Below are positions 18,352 through 26,410 of a DNA stretch of 64,000 bases, one piece after another. Position numbers and translations under genes: made by a program. The notes under the pieces were generated by a model that searched no databases, was not told where the DNA came from, and saw only the letters and a program-made list of their open reading frames with translations. Within the stretch, counting starts at the first letter, position 1, and the number at the start of each line of letters is the position of its first letter. Source of the stretch: Bradyrhizobium sp. WD16 (GTDB lineage: Bacteria > Pseudomonadota > Alphaproteobacteria > Rhizobiales > Xanthobacteraceae); assembly GCF_024181725.1 (NCBI RefSeq), contig NZ_CP028908.1, positions 3,027,501-3,091,500 of the forward strand, in the 5' to 3' direction.

Positions 18352-18627
18352 CGCGCACCGGCGTGGATTGCACCGTCAGACGCAGTCTGGCCCGACGAAG
18401 AACTTGAAAGACCGAAAGATCGCCGGTGAGCCGAAAGCTCGCTCGCGCGCGCCATGCGTGGCGCAGCGGAACGCCGTGAAATGTGGACTGTGACAAGTGT
18501 TGTAGTTGCATAAATTCGCATGAGCATTAGCTTTGACCCCGCGAAACGGGCGGCGACCTGCGGGACTCGGCGGCTTGGGTGCGTTGCCTGAGCGTCCCGC
18601 GCATCGTGGACGGGAAAAGCAGAAAGG

Positions 18628-19062
18628 TCATTGCGCCGCCTTCCGCTTTTTGGTGCTCGGGGGCCGCGCATCTTCCTGGCTCGGCTCATCTGGCACCAAA
18701 CTATCGAGCGTCACTTTCAACGCATCCGCCAGCTTGCGCAGCGTTTGAACGTCGCCGCTTTTGCGCCCGACCTCGATCTCGGACAGATAACCTTGGGTGA
18801 TGCCCGCGCGTTTGGCTAGTTCATCCTGGCTCAAGCCGCGCTTTTTTCGGAAGAATGCGAGCGGCGTTTTCGCCGCAAGGAACGCATCAACCTCGGCGCT
18901 TGAGAAAGTTTCTTCCTCGCCGCTCGCGACGCGGACGATTGAGCGGCGCAGGGTCTCTACGTCGGCGGCGTCTTCATTGGCTGCGGCAACGAGTTGATCG
19001 TACTCCTTGCGGGACAAGATCACGATGTCATCGCCTTTCGGGCTTTTGGTCATCACGGGCAT
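18628..19062 (-). CDS. XRE-family HTH antitoxin
   Basis: 144 residues. The N-terminus (DDIVILSRKEYDQLVAAANE) resembles prevent-host-death/antitoxin N-domains. The C-terminal half is a helix-turn-helix: LAFFRKKRGLSQDELAKRAGITQGYLSEIEVGRKS. A Lys-rich tail ends the protein. It starts 12 bp after the stop of a truncated RelE-type toxin, so it was the second gene of a toxin-antitoxin operon. With the toxin gone it may act only as a repressor. Confidence 0.8.
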   Translation of the reverse strand: MPVMTKSPKGDDIVILSRKEYDQLVAAANEDAADVETLRRSIVRVASGEEETFSSAEVDAFLAAKTPLAFFRKKRGLSQDELAKRAGITQGYLSEIEVGRKSGDVQTLRKLADALKVTLDSLVPDEPSQEDARPPSTKKRKAAQ

Positions 19063-19074
19063 GTCGGTTTGTCC

Positions 19075-19190
19075 TTAGTCGTAAATCCCGCCGCGCGGGC
19101 CGCTATCGTGAATGGTGATGGTGTCGGCAGTCTCAGTAAACAGGATGCGAAAGCCTTGAACGCGCAACCGCTTCTGTCGGAGGCCTAGCC
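19075..19190 (-). pseudogene. 3' remnant of a RelE/ParE-type toxin gene
   Basis: Only the last 35 or so codons remain, ending ETADTITIHDSGPRGGIYD before TAA at 19075-19077. This is the usual C-terminus of RelE-type mRNA interferases, after RLRVQGFRILFTE. Upstream the frame runs into a stop and the 5' part has been replaced by the end of the neighbouring gene near 19185. It lies 12 bp before the XRE antitoxin start. Confidence 0.7.
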
Positions 19191-19821
19191 TGCCGAGGCA
19201 GCGCCGGCGATATGCTTGTCAGGCAATCGCGAGGCGATAGACACAAGCTTTTCCGTCATGAATAGCTCCTCCCAATAGCCAAAAGCCTTGATGAACCAAC
19301 GGCAGGCATCTTCCCGATGGTCGCCGTCGGCGATCGTAAGGCGCAAAATGAAGTCGCCGGGCTTCACATGCCCGGCCGCTTGGATGACAGGAAGCCATTC
19401 CGCCAAAGCCGTTACCTCGGGATCTACCTTGTTCTTACGCATGTGCTTTGAGCCGTTTGCAATCTCTCCACACACGTAGAGAAATCGGCAGTCCTTTGCG
19501 ACGGCTTCTTGAAAATCCTCCAAACCGTCTCGAAGGGCGTTTTTGCTGCCTTCGGTAAAATTGAGCCGATAACGCCGAGCCAGTACCGCGTATCTCGGGG
19601 CTCGATTGCCAAAGCCAGTCGGTGATGTGCCATGCAGTAACCGCAGCATTCCAAACGATGAAGAGCGGTTCTGGAAACTCGGTGCGCTTTGTCCAGACCG
19701 AAAGTGAGCTTGAGAGATGGTCGATCTCCCACAACAGCTTTGACAGCATATGCTGCGGCTTGTTGAGGGCGAAGACGTTTTGGATGTCGCTCGGTCTTGG
19801 TGCTTCCATTTTTACTGCCAT
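19185..19821 (-). pseudogene. Frameshifted hypothetical gene of the integrative island
   Basis: Two halves lie in different frames. The N-terminal half begins MAVKMEAPRPSDIQNVF and continues to NAAVTAWHITDWLWQSSPEI. The C-terminal half picks up at RRYRLNFTEGSKNALRDGLE and runs to KHIAGAASAG. The frame changes around 19590. Together they would give about 210 residues, a plausible single soluble protein of unknown function. Base composition is less GC-rich than the chromosome around it, consistent with acquired DNA. A sequencing indel is the alternative explanation. Confidence 0.6.
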
Positions 19822-19860
19822 CCACGTGGTAATAAGGTGCGCTCGTGCCCGCGCGCTCCA

Positions 19861-20178
19861 TCAGGCCACGGCCTTCTTTTTCGGCTTGGCTCGGGCCGGT
19901 TCTGCTACGAGCCGGATTCCCATGGCCCCGATGATCCGCAGGATGGTTGCGAATTCCGGGTTGCCATTCTCGCCGAGCGTCTTGTAAAGCCCCTCTCTGG
20001 TCACGCCAGCAGCCTTGGCAACCTCGCTCATACCCTGCGCTCGGGCGACGAGATTGAGGGCGTCGCGGACTTCGGCGGGATCACCATCGGCAAGAACGAG
20101 GTTGAGATACTCCGCACGTGCTTCCGGTGTGCGAAGGTGCTCGGCGGCGTCGAACTTCTTGAGTTTACTGACTTTCAT
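19861..20178 (-). CDS. HigA-like addiction-module antitoxin
   Basis: 105 residues: EHLRTPEARAEYLNLVLADGD then a helix-turn-helix region MSEVAKAAGVTREGLYKTLGENGNPEF. This is the hallmark of the putative addiction-module antidote family (TIGR02684-type). A basic C-terminal tail (PARAKPKKKAVA) follows. The ATG is two bases past the stop of the toxin gene. It should bind the toxin and the 36-bp palindrome upstream to autoregulate the operon. It remains intact. Confidence 0.88.
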   Translation of the reverse strand: MKVSKLKKFDAAEHLRTPEARAEYLNLVLADGDPAEVRDALNLVARAQGMSEVAKAAGVTREGLYKTLGENGNPEFATILRIIGAMGIRLVAEPARAKPKKKAVA

Positions 20179-20180
20179 CC

Positions 20181-20477
20181 TCAGTCCTCCAATGTCTCTG
20201 CGATTTCCTGGGCCTTCCGGATGTCCTTACTCTGGGTGCGCTTGTCGCCGCCGCAGAGTAGAATGACGACGGCCTTGCCGCGCCGAGTGTAATAAAGCCG
20301 GTATCCCGGGCCGTGGTCGATACGAAGCTCGCTAACCGCACCTCCGACCGACTTCGCATCGCCGAAGTTGCCAGCGGCAACCCGGCTGATCCGGCGAACG
20401 ATCTGCAAGCGTGCGCGCTGATCGCTCAGGCCGGCAAGCCAGTTTGTGAAGTCGGGTGTCTCGCGAACGTCGATGAT
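20181..20477 (-). CDS. HigB/RelE-type toxin without a recognisable start codon
   Basis: The frame encodes IDVRETPDFTNWLAGLSDQR and then LQIVRRISRVAAGNFGDAKS through to SKDIRKAQEIAETLED, the whole length of the TIGR02683-type toxin (about 98 residues). At the expected Met position the codons are ATC-ATC, and no ATG, GTG or TTG lies between the upstream TAA and a TTG 24 codons downstream of the second ATC. The toxin is therefore either silenced by start loss, started at ATC, or truncated. It is followed after two bases by its antitoxin gene. Confidence 0.7.
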   Translation of the reverse strand: MIDVRETPDFTNWLAGLSDQRARLQIVRRISRVAAGNFGDAKSVGGAVSELRIDHGPGYRLYYTRRGKAVVILLCGGDKRTQSKDIRKAQEIAETLED

Positions 20478-20512
20478 GGCGCGATTGTAATCTATAGATT
20501 ACAATCGCGCCA
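20477..20512. promoter_or_regulatory. 36-bp perfect palindrome, probable toxin-antitoxin operator
   Basis: TGGCGCGATTGTAATCTA followed by its exact reverse complement, with no mismatch. It overlaps the 5' end of the toxin frame. A weaker related palindrome, GTATCCGATGGATTAC, lies about 20 bp further upstream (20521-20536). Position and symmetry fit an autoregulatory operator bound by the antitoxin. Confidence 0.75.
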
Positions 20513-20532
20513 GCGAAAACGTATCCGATGGA

Positions 20533-20850
20533 TTACATTCTCAGGCGCCATGCCGTTGCGCGCCTGTTCGGTTTGCGATTTGCGCCGCCTTTCGTTTGCA
20601 CCTTACCCGCTGGCGCCGGGCCGATCGAAGGCATGTTGTTGATCGAGGGCGCGGCGTGCGCGACGTTGACGTGCGCATAGCGCAGCACCATCGAAAGGCT
20701 GGACCATCCGCCGAGGTGCATGAGCATGTTGAGATCGCGGTTTTCCTGATAGTGCCACGTCGCCCAGGTGTGGCGGCAATCGTGCGGGTGAAAGTCGGTG
20801 ATCTTGGCGCGGGTGACGGCGGCCCGTCGCGCGGGGCGTCGGGATCGAGC
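20533..20850 (-). pseudogene. C-terminal remnant of a phage-type tyrosine recombinase
   Basis: The last catalytic part is readable: FHPHDCRHTWATWHY, then LMHLGGWSSLSMVLRYAHVN. This holds the Arg-His box, the second His/Trp region and the nucleophile Tyr of tyrosine integrases. The tail after it, rich in Arg and Lys, ends at 20533. No N-terminal or core-binding domain can be found upstream and the reading frame decays near 20850. It marks the edge of the small island holding the toxin-antitoxin genes. Confidence 0.7.
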
Positions 20851-21219
20851 GGGCGCATAGGGCTCGCAAGGCGGCGCTCCACCGTGATCGCCAAGAGCGA
20901 GGCCGCCTCGTCCTCAAGCGGGCTGTCCTAATTCCCGAACGCACACCGAGAACTGACGGGCCGACCGTGGGTGCGATTGGGCGGATTTTGGGCGCACTTG
21001 TTCGTTATTTGGCGCTCAAAACTGTCACGAAGCGTACGATGGTGGCGTCGAAGGCCTTGTCTGCCAATAAGGCGTCGGCCTGACCGGCCGCAACGGGCGG
21101 CGCCCGGCTCATGTCGTTGCCGAGCCGGCGGCGTCCTGAAACCTCTGTCGAGGCCGAAGGGTCGGCCGTGCAGGGGAGAGTGGATCGCCGCTCTCGTCGC
21201 GTGACGGTCATTTCGCGCG

Positions 21220-21477
21220 CTATTTCTTTTGTTGCGGTTGGTAGTCGCAAATACAGGTCCCGGGTCTCGGGCAGGTTATTTTGCCCGTGCACGGTGCGTC
21301 CTTGGCCATGTTGACGCAGTCTTCCTTGTCTTTTGCGTTCTCGCACTTGCATTGACGATCGGTACCGCTGCACTGCCATCTCGCAGAAGGCTTCTGCGAT
21401 GGTCCTGCTGCAAATGACGCCGTTGACGCGGCCAGCAATACGGCAACAGCGCACGCGAAGAGGCTGGATCGGGACAT
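21220..21477 (-). CDS. Small secreted Cys-rich protein (8 Cys)
   Basis: 85 residues: signal peptide MSRSSLFACAVAVLLAASTA, then a mature part with eight cysteines: QCSGTDRQCKCENAKDKEDC and later APCTGKITCPRPGTCICD. The even Cys number suggests disulfide bonding in the periplasm or outside. An AGGGAGA site precedes the ATG. A perfect TTGAT-N4-ATCAA box lies 58 bp upstream. No family recognised. The CP..G.C.C motif recalls the Cys-rich protein at 52.5 kb. Confidence 0.65.
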   Translation of the reverse strand: MSRSSLFACAVAVLLAASTASFAAGPSQKPSARWQCSGTDRQCKCENAKDKEDCVNMAKDAPCTGKITCPRPGTCICDYQPQQKK

Positions 21478-21534
21478 GGCTGATCTCCCTGGTAATCGAA
21501 CTGTTTCATTATCGCCTGCCCAAGGGCGACGAGA

Positions 21535-21548
21535 TTGATCGGAATCAA
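21535..21548. promoter_or_regulatory. FNR/FixK-type box before the 8-Cys protein
   Basis: TTGATCGGAATCAA, an exact match to TTGAT-N4-ATCAA. It is centred about 64 bp before the ATG of the minus-strand Cys-rich gene. Confidence 0.65.
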
Positions 21549-21650
21549 GGGCACGAATACTCGGCTTCTCATACGACGCAACGGTTCGCTTCCGCGGCCG
21601 CCGCGAGCGCCTGACCGGGACGCCATGGTGATCGTCCTCGCAGCGCGGGA

Positions 21651-21944
21651 TCACTTGCAGGGAGTGGCCGCCGCTGTGCAGCGAACCATGCTCTTGGTCA
21701 CGATGCCGCAGTTCAGTTTCTTGGATGCCGCAGCTTCCCACGACGCGTAATCGGAACCCGCTTGTGTTCGCGCGGCAGCGTTCCAGACGGCGATTGCCGA
21801 TTTGCGCGCCACATCCTCATCGGTCCACATGCTCGAGGAACCGCTGGCGGTGACCACCATGCGCAGGCAGTGCTGTGCTACCGCCGGTTGCATGGCCGCG
21901 AGGACAAGAGCCACATTGTCCATCGTTTTGCTGGCAATTGACAT
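21651..21944 (-). CDS. Small secreted 4-Cys protein, paralogue of the gene at 52.2 kb
   Basis: 97 residues with a short signal peptide ending AAMQPAVAQ. The mature part begins CLRMVVTASGSSSMWTDED and contains SDYASWEAAASKKLNCG and KSMVRCTAAATPCK. Over the mature 72 residues it is about two-thirds identical to the protein at 52163-52465, and all four cysteines are conserved. A GGAGAGG site precedes the ATG, and an exact TTGA-N6-TCAA box lies 54 bp upstream. The function is unknown. Both copies sit beside a Cys-rich secreted protein. Confidence 0.7.
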   Translation of the reverse strand: MSIASKTMDNVALVLAAMQPAVAQHCLRMVVTASGSSSMWTDEDVARKSAIAVWNAAARTQAGSDYASWEAAASKKLNCGIVTKSMVRCTAAATPCK

Positions 21945-21997
21945 GGCAACAACCTCTCCGACATCCGATACGTCTAACGATGCGTCCGGCGCGACGG

Positions 21998-22011
21998 TTG
22001 ACGCAGATCAA
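21998..22011. promoter_or_regulatory. FNR/FixK-type box before the 4-Cys protein
   Basis: TTGACGCAGATCAA, TTGA-N6-TCAA. It lies 54 bp before the minus-strand 97-residue gene and about 90 bp before the decayed plus-strand gene at 22103, so it could serve both. Confidence 0.65.
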
Positions 22012-22102
22012 GCGAGGGTCGCCGACCGCTCAACCATGCGCCCCGGAGAGATTCCGGCAATGGGCATTCTCGGCGGCGCATGCATTGCATTTTTCCGTTT
22101 GA

Positions 22103-22432
22103 ATGATCTGGCTTGCAGCGGAGCCCGCAGTTTCGCCCGCTCAGACCGGCCAGCAAATCCTGAAAGACGTGCTCAAGCCGTCTGAATAGAACAAGGGGGA
22201 GGACGAAGTCGTCCGCGAACGAAACAAGAAGAAATTCGAGCAGCGATTCCAGAAAGATCGCCTCAAGCAGGTTTAGGAAAGGGCCAGGCGGGATGCCATG
22301 AATGAAGCCATCGGCAAGAAGTGGAAAGAGATCGAGAACACGCCTTACGGCGTGAAGAAGAAGGAGGATCTCATGAAGCAGTTCGTCAAGGGCTATGACC
22401 GGGAGCACAAGGACTCAGCCGGACAGGGGTAA
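22103..22432 (+). pseudogene. Lys-rich gene with two in-frame TAG codons
   Basis: A single frame of 110 codons reads from MIWLAAEPAVSPAQTGQQIL through KKKFEQRFQKDRLKQV and MNEAIGKKWKEIENTPYGVK to KDSAGQG. It is interrupted by TAG at 22187-22189 and 22274-22276, with the same Lys/Glu-rich character on all three segments. The first residues could be the end of a signal peptide. The last 44 codons form an open frame from an ATG at 22298. Most likely a decayed gene. Amber readthrough is possible but unsupported. Confidence 0.5.
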
Positions 22433-22438
22433 TCGACC

Positions 22439-22723
22439 GTGAAGAGCGAAGGAAAAGCGGCCCTTCGATGCTTGGGTATCCGTTGCATTGCGATCATTGT
22501 CGCGCTCACCCTGGCTCCGCGCGTCAGCCGCGCGCAGGTCACGCATCCGGGAATGATCGATGCCAGCTGCAGCTCCGGCTGCGATCTCGTCCATCGCAGT
22601 TGCGTGCGGCAGGAAGGCAAGATCAAGGGCGGGTTGCGTCAGTGTGATCTCGATCGCAAGGCGTGCAAGGAGCGCTGCCCCGATGCGCGGCCGGAGAGGC
22701 CTTCCAAACCCGACCTCCGTTAG
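22439..22723 (+). CDS. Small secreted Cys-rich protein
   Basis: 94 residues from GTG: signal peptide around CIAIIVALTLAPRVSRAQ, then a mature region with six cysteines (MIDASCSSGCDLVHRSCVRQ and QCDLDRKACKERCPDARP). Spacing resembles a small helical disulfide protein. It begins six bases after the end of the decayed Lys-rich gene and probably shared its transcript. The stop TAG coincides with the left end of a degenerate C-type hairpin. No family recognised. Confidence 0.6.
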   Translation: MKSEGKAALRCLGIRCIAIIVALTLAPRVSRAQVTHPGMIDASCSSGCDLVHRSCVRQEGKIKGGLRQCDLDRKACKERCPDARPERPSKPDLR

Positions 22724-22786
22724 TGGTGGTGGATCCGACGCTCGTATCGACATCGCAGCGAGTCCTTCGGACGAGCGCCAGAATTG
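22720..22786. repeat. Degenerate C-type hairpin
   Basis: Begins TTAGTGGTGGTGGATCCGAC and continues CGCTCGTATCGACATCGCAG, clearly related to the C hairpin (TGCGGTGGATCTGACGCTCG) found intact elsewhere, but with several changes. A second, weaker similarity occurs at about 22930-22986 (CGCTCG, GTATCAGC, CTTTCATTCGAGC). The 270-bp gap between the two secreted-protein genes therefore looks like eroded element sequence. Confidence 0.55.
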
Positions 22787-22993
22787 CCTGCACCAGAGCC
22801 CGCGAGGCCTCCCGTGGTCAAGGCACACGGGTATGGCGTCCGTTGTCAGGACGCCACGGTCCCTCCGCCGTTGCAGCCGCAGGTTTTTCTGGCTTGTGAG
22901 CGCACCTTCCCGTAGCTATACCGCTCAGATCCAACGCTCGCGCCGTATCAGCGACGCCGTCCGTTGCGTTGCTGCTTTCATTCGAGCCCCGCG

Positions 22994-23773
22994 ATGCTTC
23001 GCCTTGCAGCCCTATTGCTTGCCATCAGCGTTGCGCATTCGGCGCAGGCGCAGTCCGTTCAGCCGCCTGCGTCTGCCAGGCCGGCAGTCAAGCGGCCGGC
23101 GCCGAAAGCGGCGTCCGCGTCGCGGCCAGCTACGCCGGCAGCGAGTGGACCTTGCGTCGGCGTCATTCCCCTCGTCGGTGATCGCTTGGAGGTGAAGAAG
23201 ATCGGGCTGACGGTGTTCGGCAATGAATACAAGGCCATTCCGGTCGATTGGGGTCTCGATGATCTCATTGTCGAGCGGGTGCGGGCGGCGGTCGGCCCGG
23301 GCAAGGTCGTGCGTCGGATCAGCCATCCCAAGGGGGCATTCGATTCCTATCGTCCGGGCGGCGTGCTGTTCAACAAGGACGAGCAATCCGCAGCCCTGCT
23401 CGCTCAGCATGTCGGCCAGCCGCGCTGTGAACGCTACGTCGTCGTCACACGGTCCGGCGCACAATATGTCGGCAATCAGGCGATCAATGGCATTGGGGTC
23501 GTCAACGTGGGTAGCCCCATGCTGGGCAAGACGTATGTGCACGCTCTCGTTTACATCAACGTCCACGACGGCCAAAGCTTGGCGGTACTGAAGAGGGGAC
23601 GAGCGTCGATCAATGGCAACGACTTCCTGTTGGGACCACCGACGCGCAGACTGGAAGATTTCTCCTGGCCGGATTCGCCGGAGGCTGTCATGACCCCAAC
23701 GGTGCGTGCTGCCGCCCAGTCAATGCTTGCCGAAGTGCTGGACAAGACCTTGCCGGGAATGATGGCTCCCTGA
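22994..23773 (+). CDS. Secreted protein of unknown function
   Basis: 259 residues. Signal peptide LAALLLAISVAHSAQAQ, then a Pro/Ala-rich spacer (about 22-55), then a globular domain: GVIPLVGDRLEVKKIGLTVF, VERVRAAVGPGKVVRRIS, ERYVVVTRSGAQYVGNQAI and KTYVHALVYINVHDGQSLAV. The start at 22994 is preferred because the signal peptide begins there; a TTG ten codons upstream is possible. No family recognised. It follows the Cys-rich gene on the same strand after 270 bp of degenerate repeat, and an AB element follows its stop. Confidence 0.65.
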   Translation: MLRLAALLLAISVAHSAQAQSVQPPASARPAVKRPAPKAASASRPATPAASGPCVGVIPLVGDRLEVKKIGLTVFGNEYKAIPVDWGLDDLIVERVRAAVGPGKVVRRISHPKGAFDSYRPGGVLFNKDEQSAALLAQHVGQPRCERYVVVTRSGAQYVGNQAINGIGVVNVGSPMLGKTYVHALVYINVHDGQSLAVLKRGRASINGNDFLLGPPTRRLEDFSWPDSPEAVMTPTVRAAAQSMLAEVLDKTLPGMMAP

Positions 23774-23815
23774 CGTCTGGCCGTCACGACCGCGTAGCCC
23801 TCGCATGGTGCAGAA

Positions 23816-23982
23816 CTAGTGTGGCGTCTCGCAATTGCCTACCGCCTTCGCGGCAAGCCTCTCGTAGGCAATTGCGAGACATAAGCCACACTAGCACTTT
23901 GATTTTGCTAGTGTCCCTATGTCTCCGAATGACCGTGCGAGCGTGAGGCAAACGAAGCGGTAATTCGGAGACGGGACACTAG
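23816..23982 (-). mobile_element. AB-type twin-hairpin element, reverse orientation
   Basis: B hairpin (23816-23894), 13-base linker CACTTTGATTTTG (the reverse complement of the usual linker), A hairpin (23908-23982), with CTAG at all four hairpin ends. Total 167 bp, so 163 bp plus one CTAG copy. Intergenic, between the 259-residue secreted protein and tRNA-Val. Confidence 0.9.
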
Positions 23983-24045
23983 CTAATTTGTCAGGCGCGC
24001 GCTGATAGGAGCAGTATCTGAATCGAAAAGTCCGCGAGACCGGAA

Positions 24046-24120
24046 TGGTGGGCGCACAAGGGATCGAACCTTGGACCTCTCCCGTGTGAAGGGAACGCTC
24101 TCCCGCTGAGCTATGCGCCC
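24046..24120 (-). tRNA. tRNA-Val (CAC)
   Basis: On the minus strand the acceptor stem GGGCGCA pairs with TGCGCCC, followed by A and an encoded CCA. D-arm GCTC...GAGC, anticodon stem-loop TTCCC-TTCACAC-GGGAG giving anticodon CAC, and T-arm CAAGG-TTCGATC-CCTTG are all complete. It decodes GUG. No integrase lies beside it. Confidence 0.95.
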
Positions 24121-24270
24121 GGACCGGTCAAGAGGCGGCAACGCAGCCTCGGGGCGGCCTGAAAGGGACGGCCACGATCCGTGCCGCGATTTACGGAACG
24201 GGGGCAGGGGTGTCAAGCGCGGCTGGCGAAAATCACCGGAACCGTCGCTCTGCCGGGGGTGTCGCAGGCC

Positions 24271-25542
24271 TCAGCCGTTCTGGCGGGGCTGCGCCGCCTG
24301 GGACTGCAGCGCCCGGATGCGGTCGGCGAGGGTGCCGCCCGGGGGCAGGGCGATGCCGGGTGCGCTGCCGTTGGCGGCGGTCTCCCGCGCCGTCGGCGCG
24401 GCAGCCAGGATGGCCTCGATCGGCGAGTTCGGGCCTTCGATGGTCGAGGCGAGCCTGGCGACTTCGGCGGCGATATCGTTGATGCGCTCCCGCAGCAGCG
24501 CATTCTCCATGCGCTCATGGGCCCATTTGCTCTCGCTCCGGCCCTGTGCGGCGTTCAGATCGTGCTGCGCCCTGGTCGCCTCATCGCGAGCGGCGCGCAG
24601 CTGTTCCTCGAGCGCGGCCTTCTCGGCGCGCAGTTTCTCCACTGCCGCGTCGGCGGTGCCGGCGGCGAGCTGCTGGCGCAAGTCGGCCTCGGTGCGCCGG
24701 GCCGCCTCGATGTCCTGGCGCAGCAGGCCGGCTTCGTATGCGCGCTCGGCGAGCTGCTTTCCCAGGTTGGCGAGCCGGGTTTCCAGGTCGCTGATCCGGC
24801 CCGCGAACTGCCCGGCATCCTTGGCCTGGTCACCGGCCTGCGCCTCGATCTTGCGATCGAGCTCCTCGGTCCGCTGGCGCAGGCTGTCAGCCAGGCTGCG
24901 GGCTTCGGTGAGTTCGCGCGCGGCGGTATCGGCGTTGCCGCGCTGATCGGCGAGCTTGTGCTGCGCGCTGGCGTAATCGCGCTCGGCCTCTTCGACCCGG
25001 GCGCGCAGGGTGGTGATTTCGGCGTTGAGCAGCGCGAGCTGGGCGTCACGGGTCTCGGCCGCGGTGGCACGGTCACTCAAGACATGGCCGGGCTTGTCGG
25101 TCTCGCCCTGCCGGTCATCGAGCGCCTGCCCGGCCTCAGCCGGCGTCGCCGCCCTGGCCGCGAGTTCCTCCTCGAAGGCGGCAAGCTGCTTCTTCAGGGC
25201 CTGTTCGCGGGCCTCAAGGGCGAAGATCGCCGCGCCTTTGTCGCCGAGTTCGATCTTCAGCCGGTTGATGGCGTCGGATTTCTTGCCGATCTCGGCGAGC
25301 TGGGCGGTGGTCTTGTGCTTCAGCTGATCGACGGTGATTTCGAGGCGCCGGGCCGCCATGGCGAATTCGGCGCGGAGCTGGTCCTTGTCGGCCTGGATCT
25401 CGGCCATGGAGATCGGGGTCGTCGCCTCGAGCCGCTTGGTTGTCAGGCGCACGGCGCGATTGTGCACCAGCGGCATGACCATCAGGCCGCACAACATCGC
25501 GAGCAGGAAACCGATCGCCAGATACATGATCTGTTCGATCAT
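24271..25542 (-). CDS. Membrane-anchored coiled-coil protein
   Basis: 423 residues. One N-terminal TM helix (MYLAIGFLLAMLCGLMVMPL) then almost continuous heptad-rich sequence from about residue 40 to 350 with many Glu, Arg, Ala and Leu, for example ELTEARSLADSLRQRTEELD. It ends in a short Pro/Gly tail. Similar uncharacterised proteins occur through Bradyrhizobiaceae; a scaffolding role at the inner membrane is a guess. It is the first gene beyond the tRNA, on the same strand. Confidence 0.7.
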   Translation of the reverse strand: MIEQIMYLAIGFLLAMLCGLMVMPLVHNRAVRLTTKRLEATTPISMAEIQADKDQLRAEFAMAARRLEITVDQLKHKTTAQLAEIGKKSDAINRLKIELGDKGAAIFALEAREQALKKQLAAFEEELAARAATPAEAGQALDDRQGETDKPGHVLSDRATAAETRDAQLALLNAEITTLRARVEEAERDYASAQHKLADQRGNADTAARELTEARSLADSLRQRTEELDRKIEAQAGDQAKDAGQFAGRISDLETRLANLGKQLAERAYEAGLLRQDIEAARRTEADLRQQLAAGTADAAVEKLRAEKAALEEQLRAARDEATRAQHDLNAAQGRSESKWAHERMENALLRERINDIAAEVARLASTIEGPNSPIEAILAAAPTARETAANGSAPGIALPPGGTLADRIRALQSQAAQPRQNG

Positions 25543-25765
25543 GAATGAACTCCCCGAAGGCCGTGAGGGCCGGCAGCCGCGGCCGGCAAAGCTATCGGCA
25601 GGGCATTATCCGCCGTGCCGCCCTTCACCATGCCATGGCGCTCGGGGGCAAATCCAGCGCCAGGGTCGCAATTCCAACCTGTCCACCGCACCAGGGCGGG
25701 AGGATGGCAACTGCCCTGCGATCCCCGGCCCCGTCACGCGGCCGGGGCGCTTATTGTGCTCGGGG

Positions 25766-26332
25766 TTAGAACGGATTCCAGGTCGGCTGGGGGGTGAATT
25801 TCAGGTAGCCGACATTGGCCCCGAGGCGGAGGCCGACGCCCGAGCGGATCGGGACGATGACGATGTTGTTGGCGGTCAGTGCGGTCATGCCGAAGCCGCC
25901 GACCAGATAGGCCGAGCCGTCGATTCCCGCGAAGCGCTGATAGATGGCACGGGTCGCCGGCAGGTTATAGATCAGCATCATGGTCCGGGCGCCGTCGCCG
26001 CCCCAGTCGAAGCCGAGTGAGGGGCCCTGCCAGTAGACCCGCAGGTCGCCGGCGTTCTTGGTGTAGAGGGTGCCCTCGCCATAGCGCAGGCCGGCAACGA
26101 AGGCGCCGCTGCCTTCCTCGCCGAGGACGTAGCCATTGGGCAGGCCCCATTGGCTGACCGCCTTCTCGATCACCGAGGCGAGCCCCCGGGAGACGTTGCC
26201 GAAGAAGCGATGCCCGGCCGTGGTGAGCTCATCCACGGCATAGGTACCGCGCTGCTGGGCAGCGGCTGGCGCGGCCCAGCAAAGGATCGCCGCAACGGTG
26301 ACCGCTGCGAGACGCGAAGCGAAGGTCATCAA
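25766..26332 (-). CDS. DUF1134 secreted protein
   Basis: 188 residues with a signal peptide (MTFASRLAAVTVAAILCWAAPAAAQ). The mature part matches DUF1134: ELTTAGHRFFGNVSRGLASV, then GLRYGEGTLYTKNAGDLRVY, GFDWGGDGARTMMLIYNLPA and IDGSAYLVGGFGMTALTANN. Function is unknown; the related Ysc84/SYLF fold binds lipid, but this is only a fold resemblance. Two adjacent ATGs start the gene after a GAGAGG site. A solo C hairpin lies 79 bp upstream. Confidence 0.8.
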   Translation of the reverse strand: MMTFASRLAAVTVAAILCWAAPAAAQQRGTYAVDELTTAGHRFFGNVSRGLASVIEKAVSQWGLPNGYVLGEEGSGAFVAGLRYGEGTLYTKNAGDLRVYWQGPSLGFDWGGDGARTMMLIYNLPATRAIYQRFAGIDGSAYLVGGFGMTALTANNIVIVPIRSGVGLRLGANVGYLKFTPQPTWNPF

Positions 26333-26410
26333 GGCCTCTCGAGATTGAATACGACTGGGTTGGATGAAGGCGTGTGTCCGCAGTTTAACCGGATGCTGAC
26401 GATATCGGAC

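Noticed and set aside
24046-24120. tRNA-Val as the attachment site of the nearby integrase remnant
   Set aside because: The remnant lies 3 kb away, no duplicated tRNA 3' end was seen, and an AB element rather than island DNA lies beside the tRNA.
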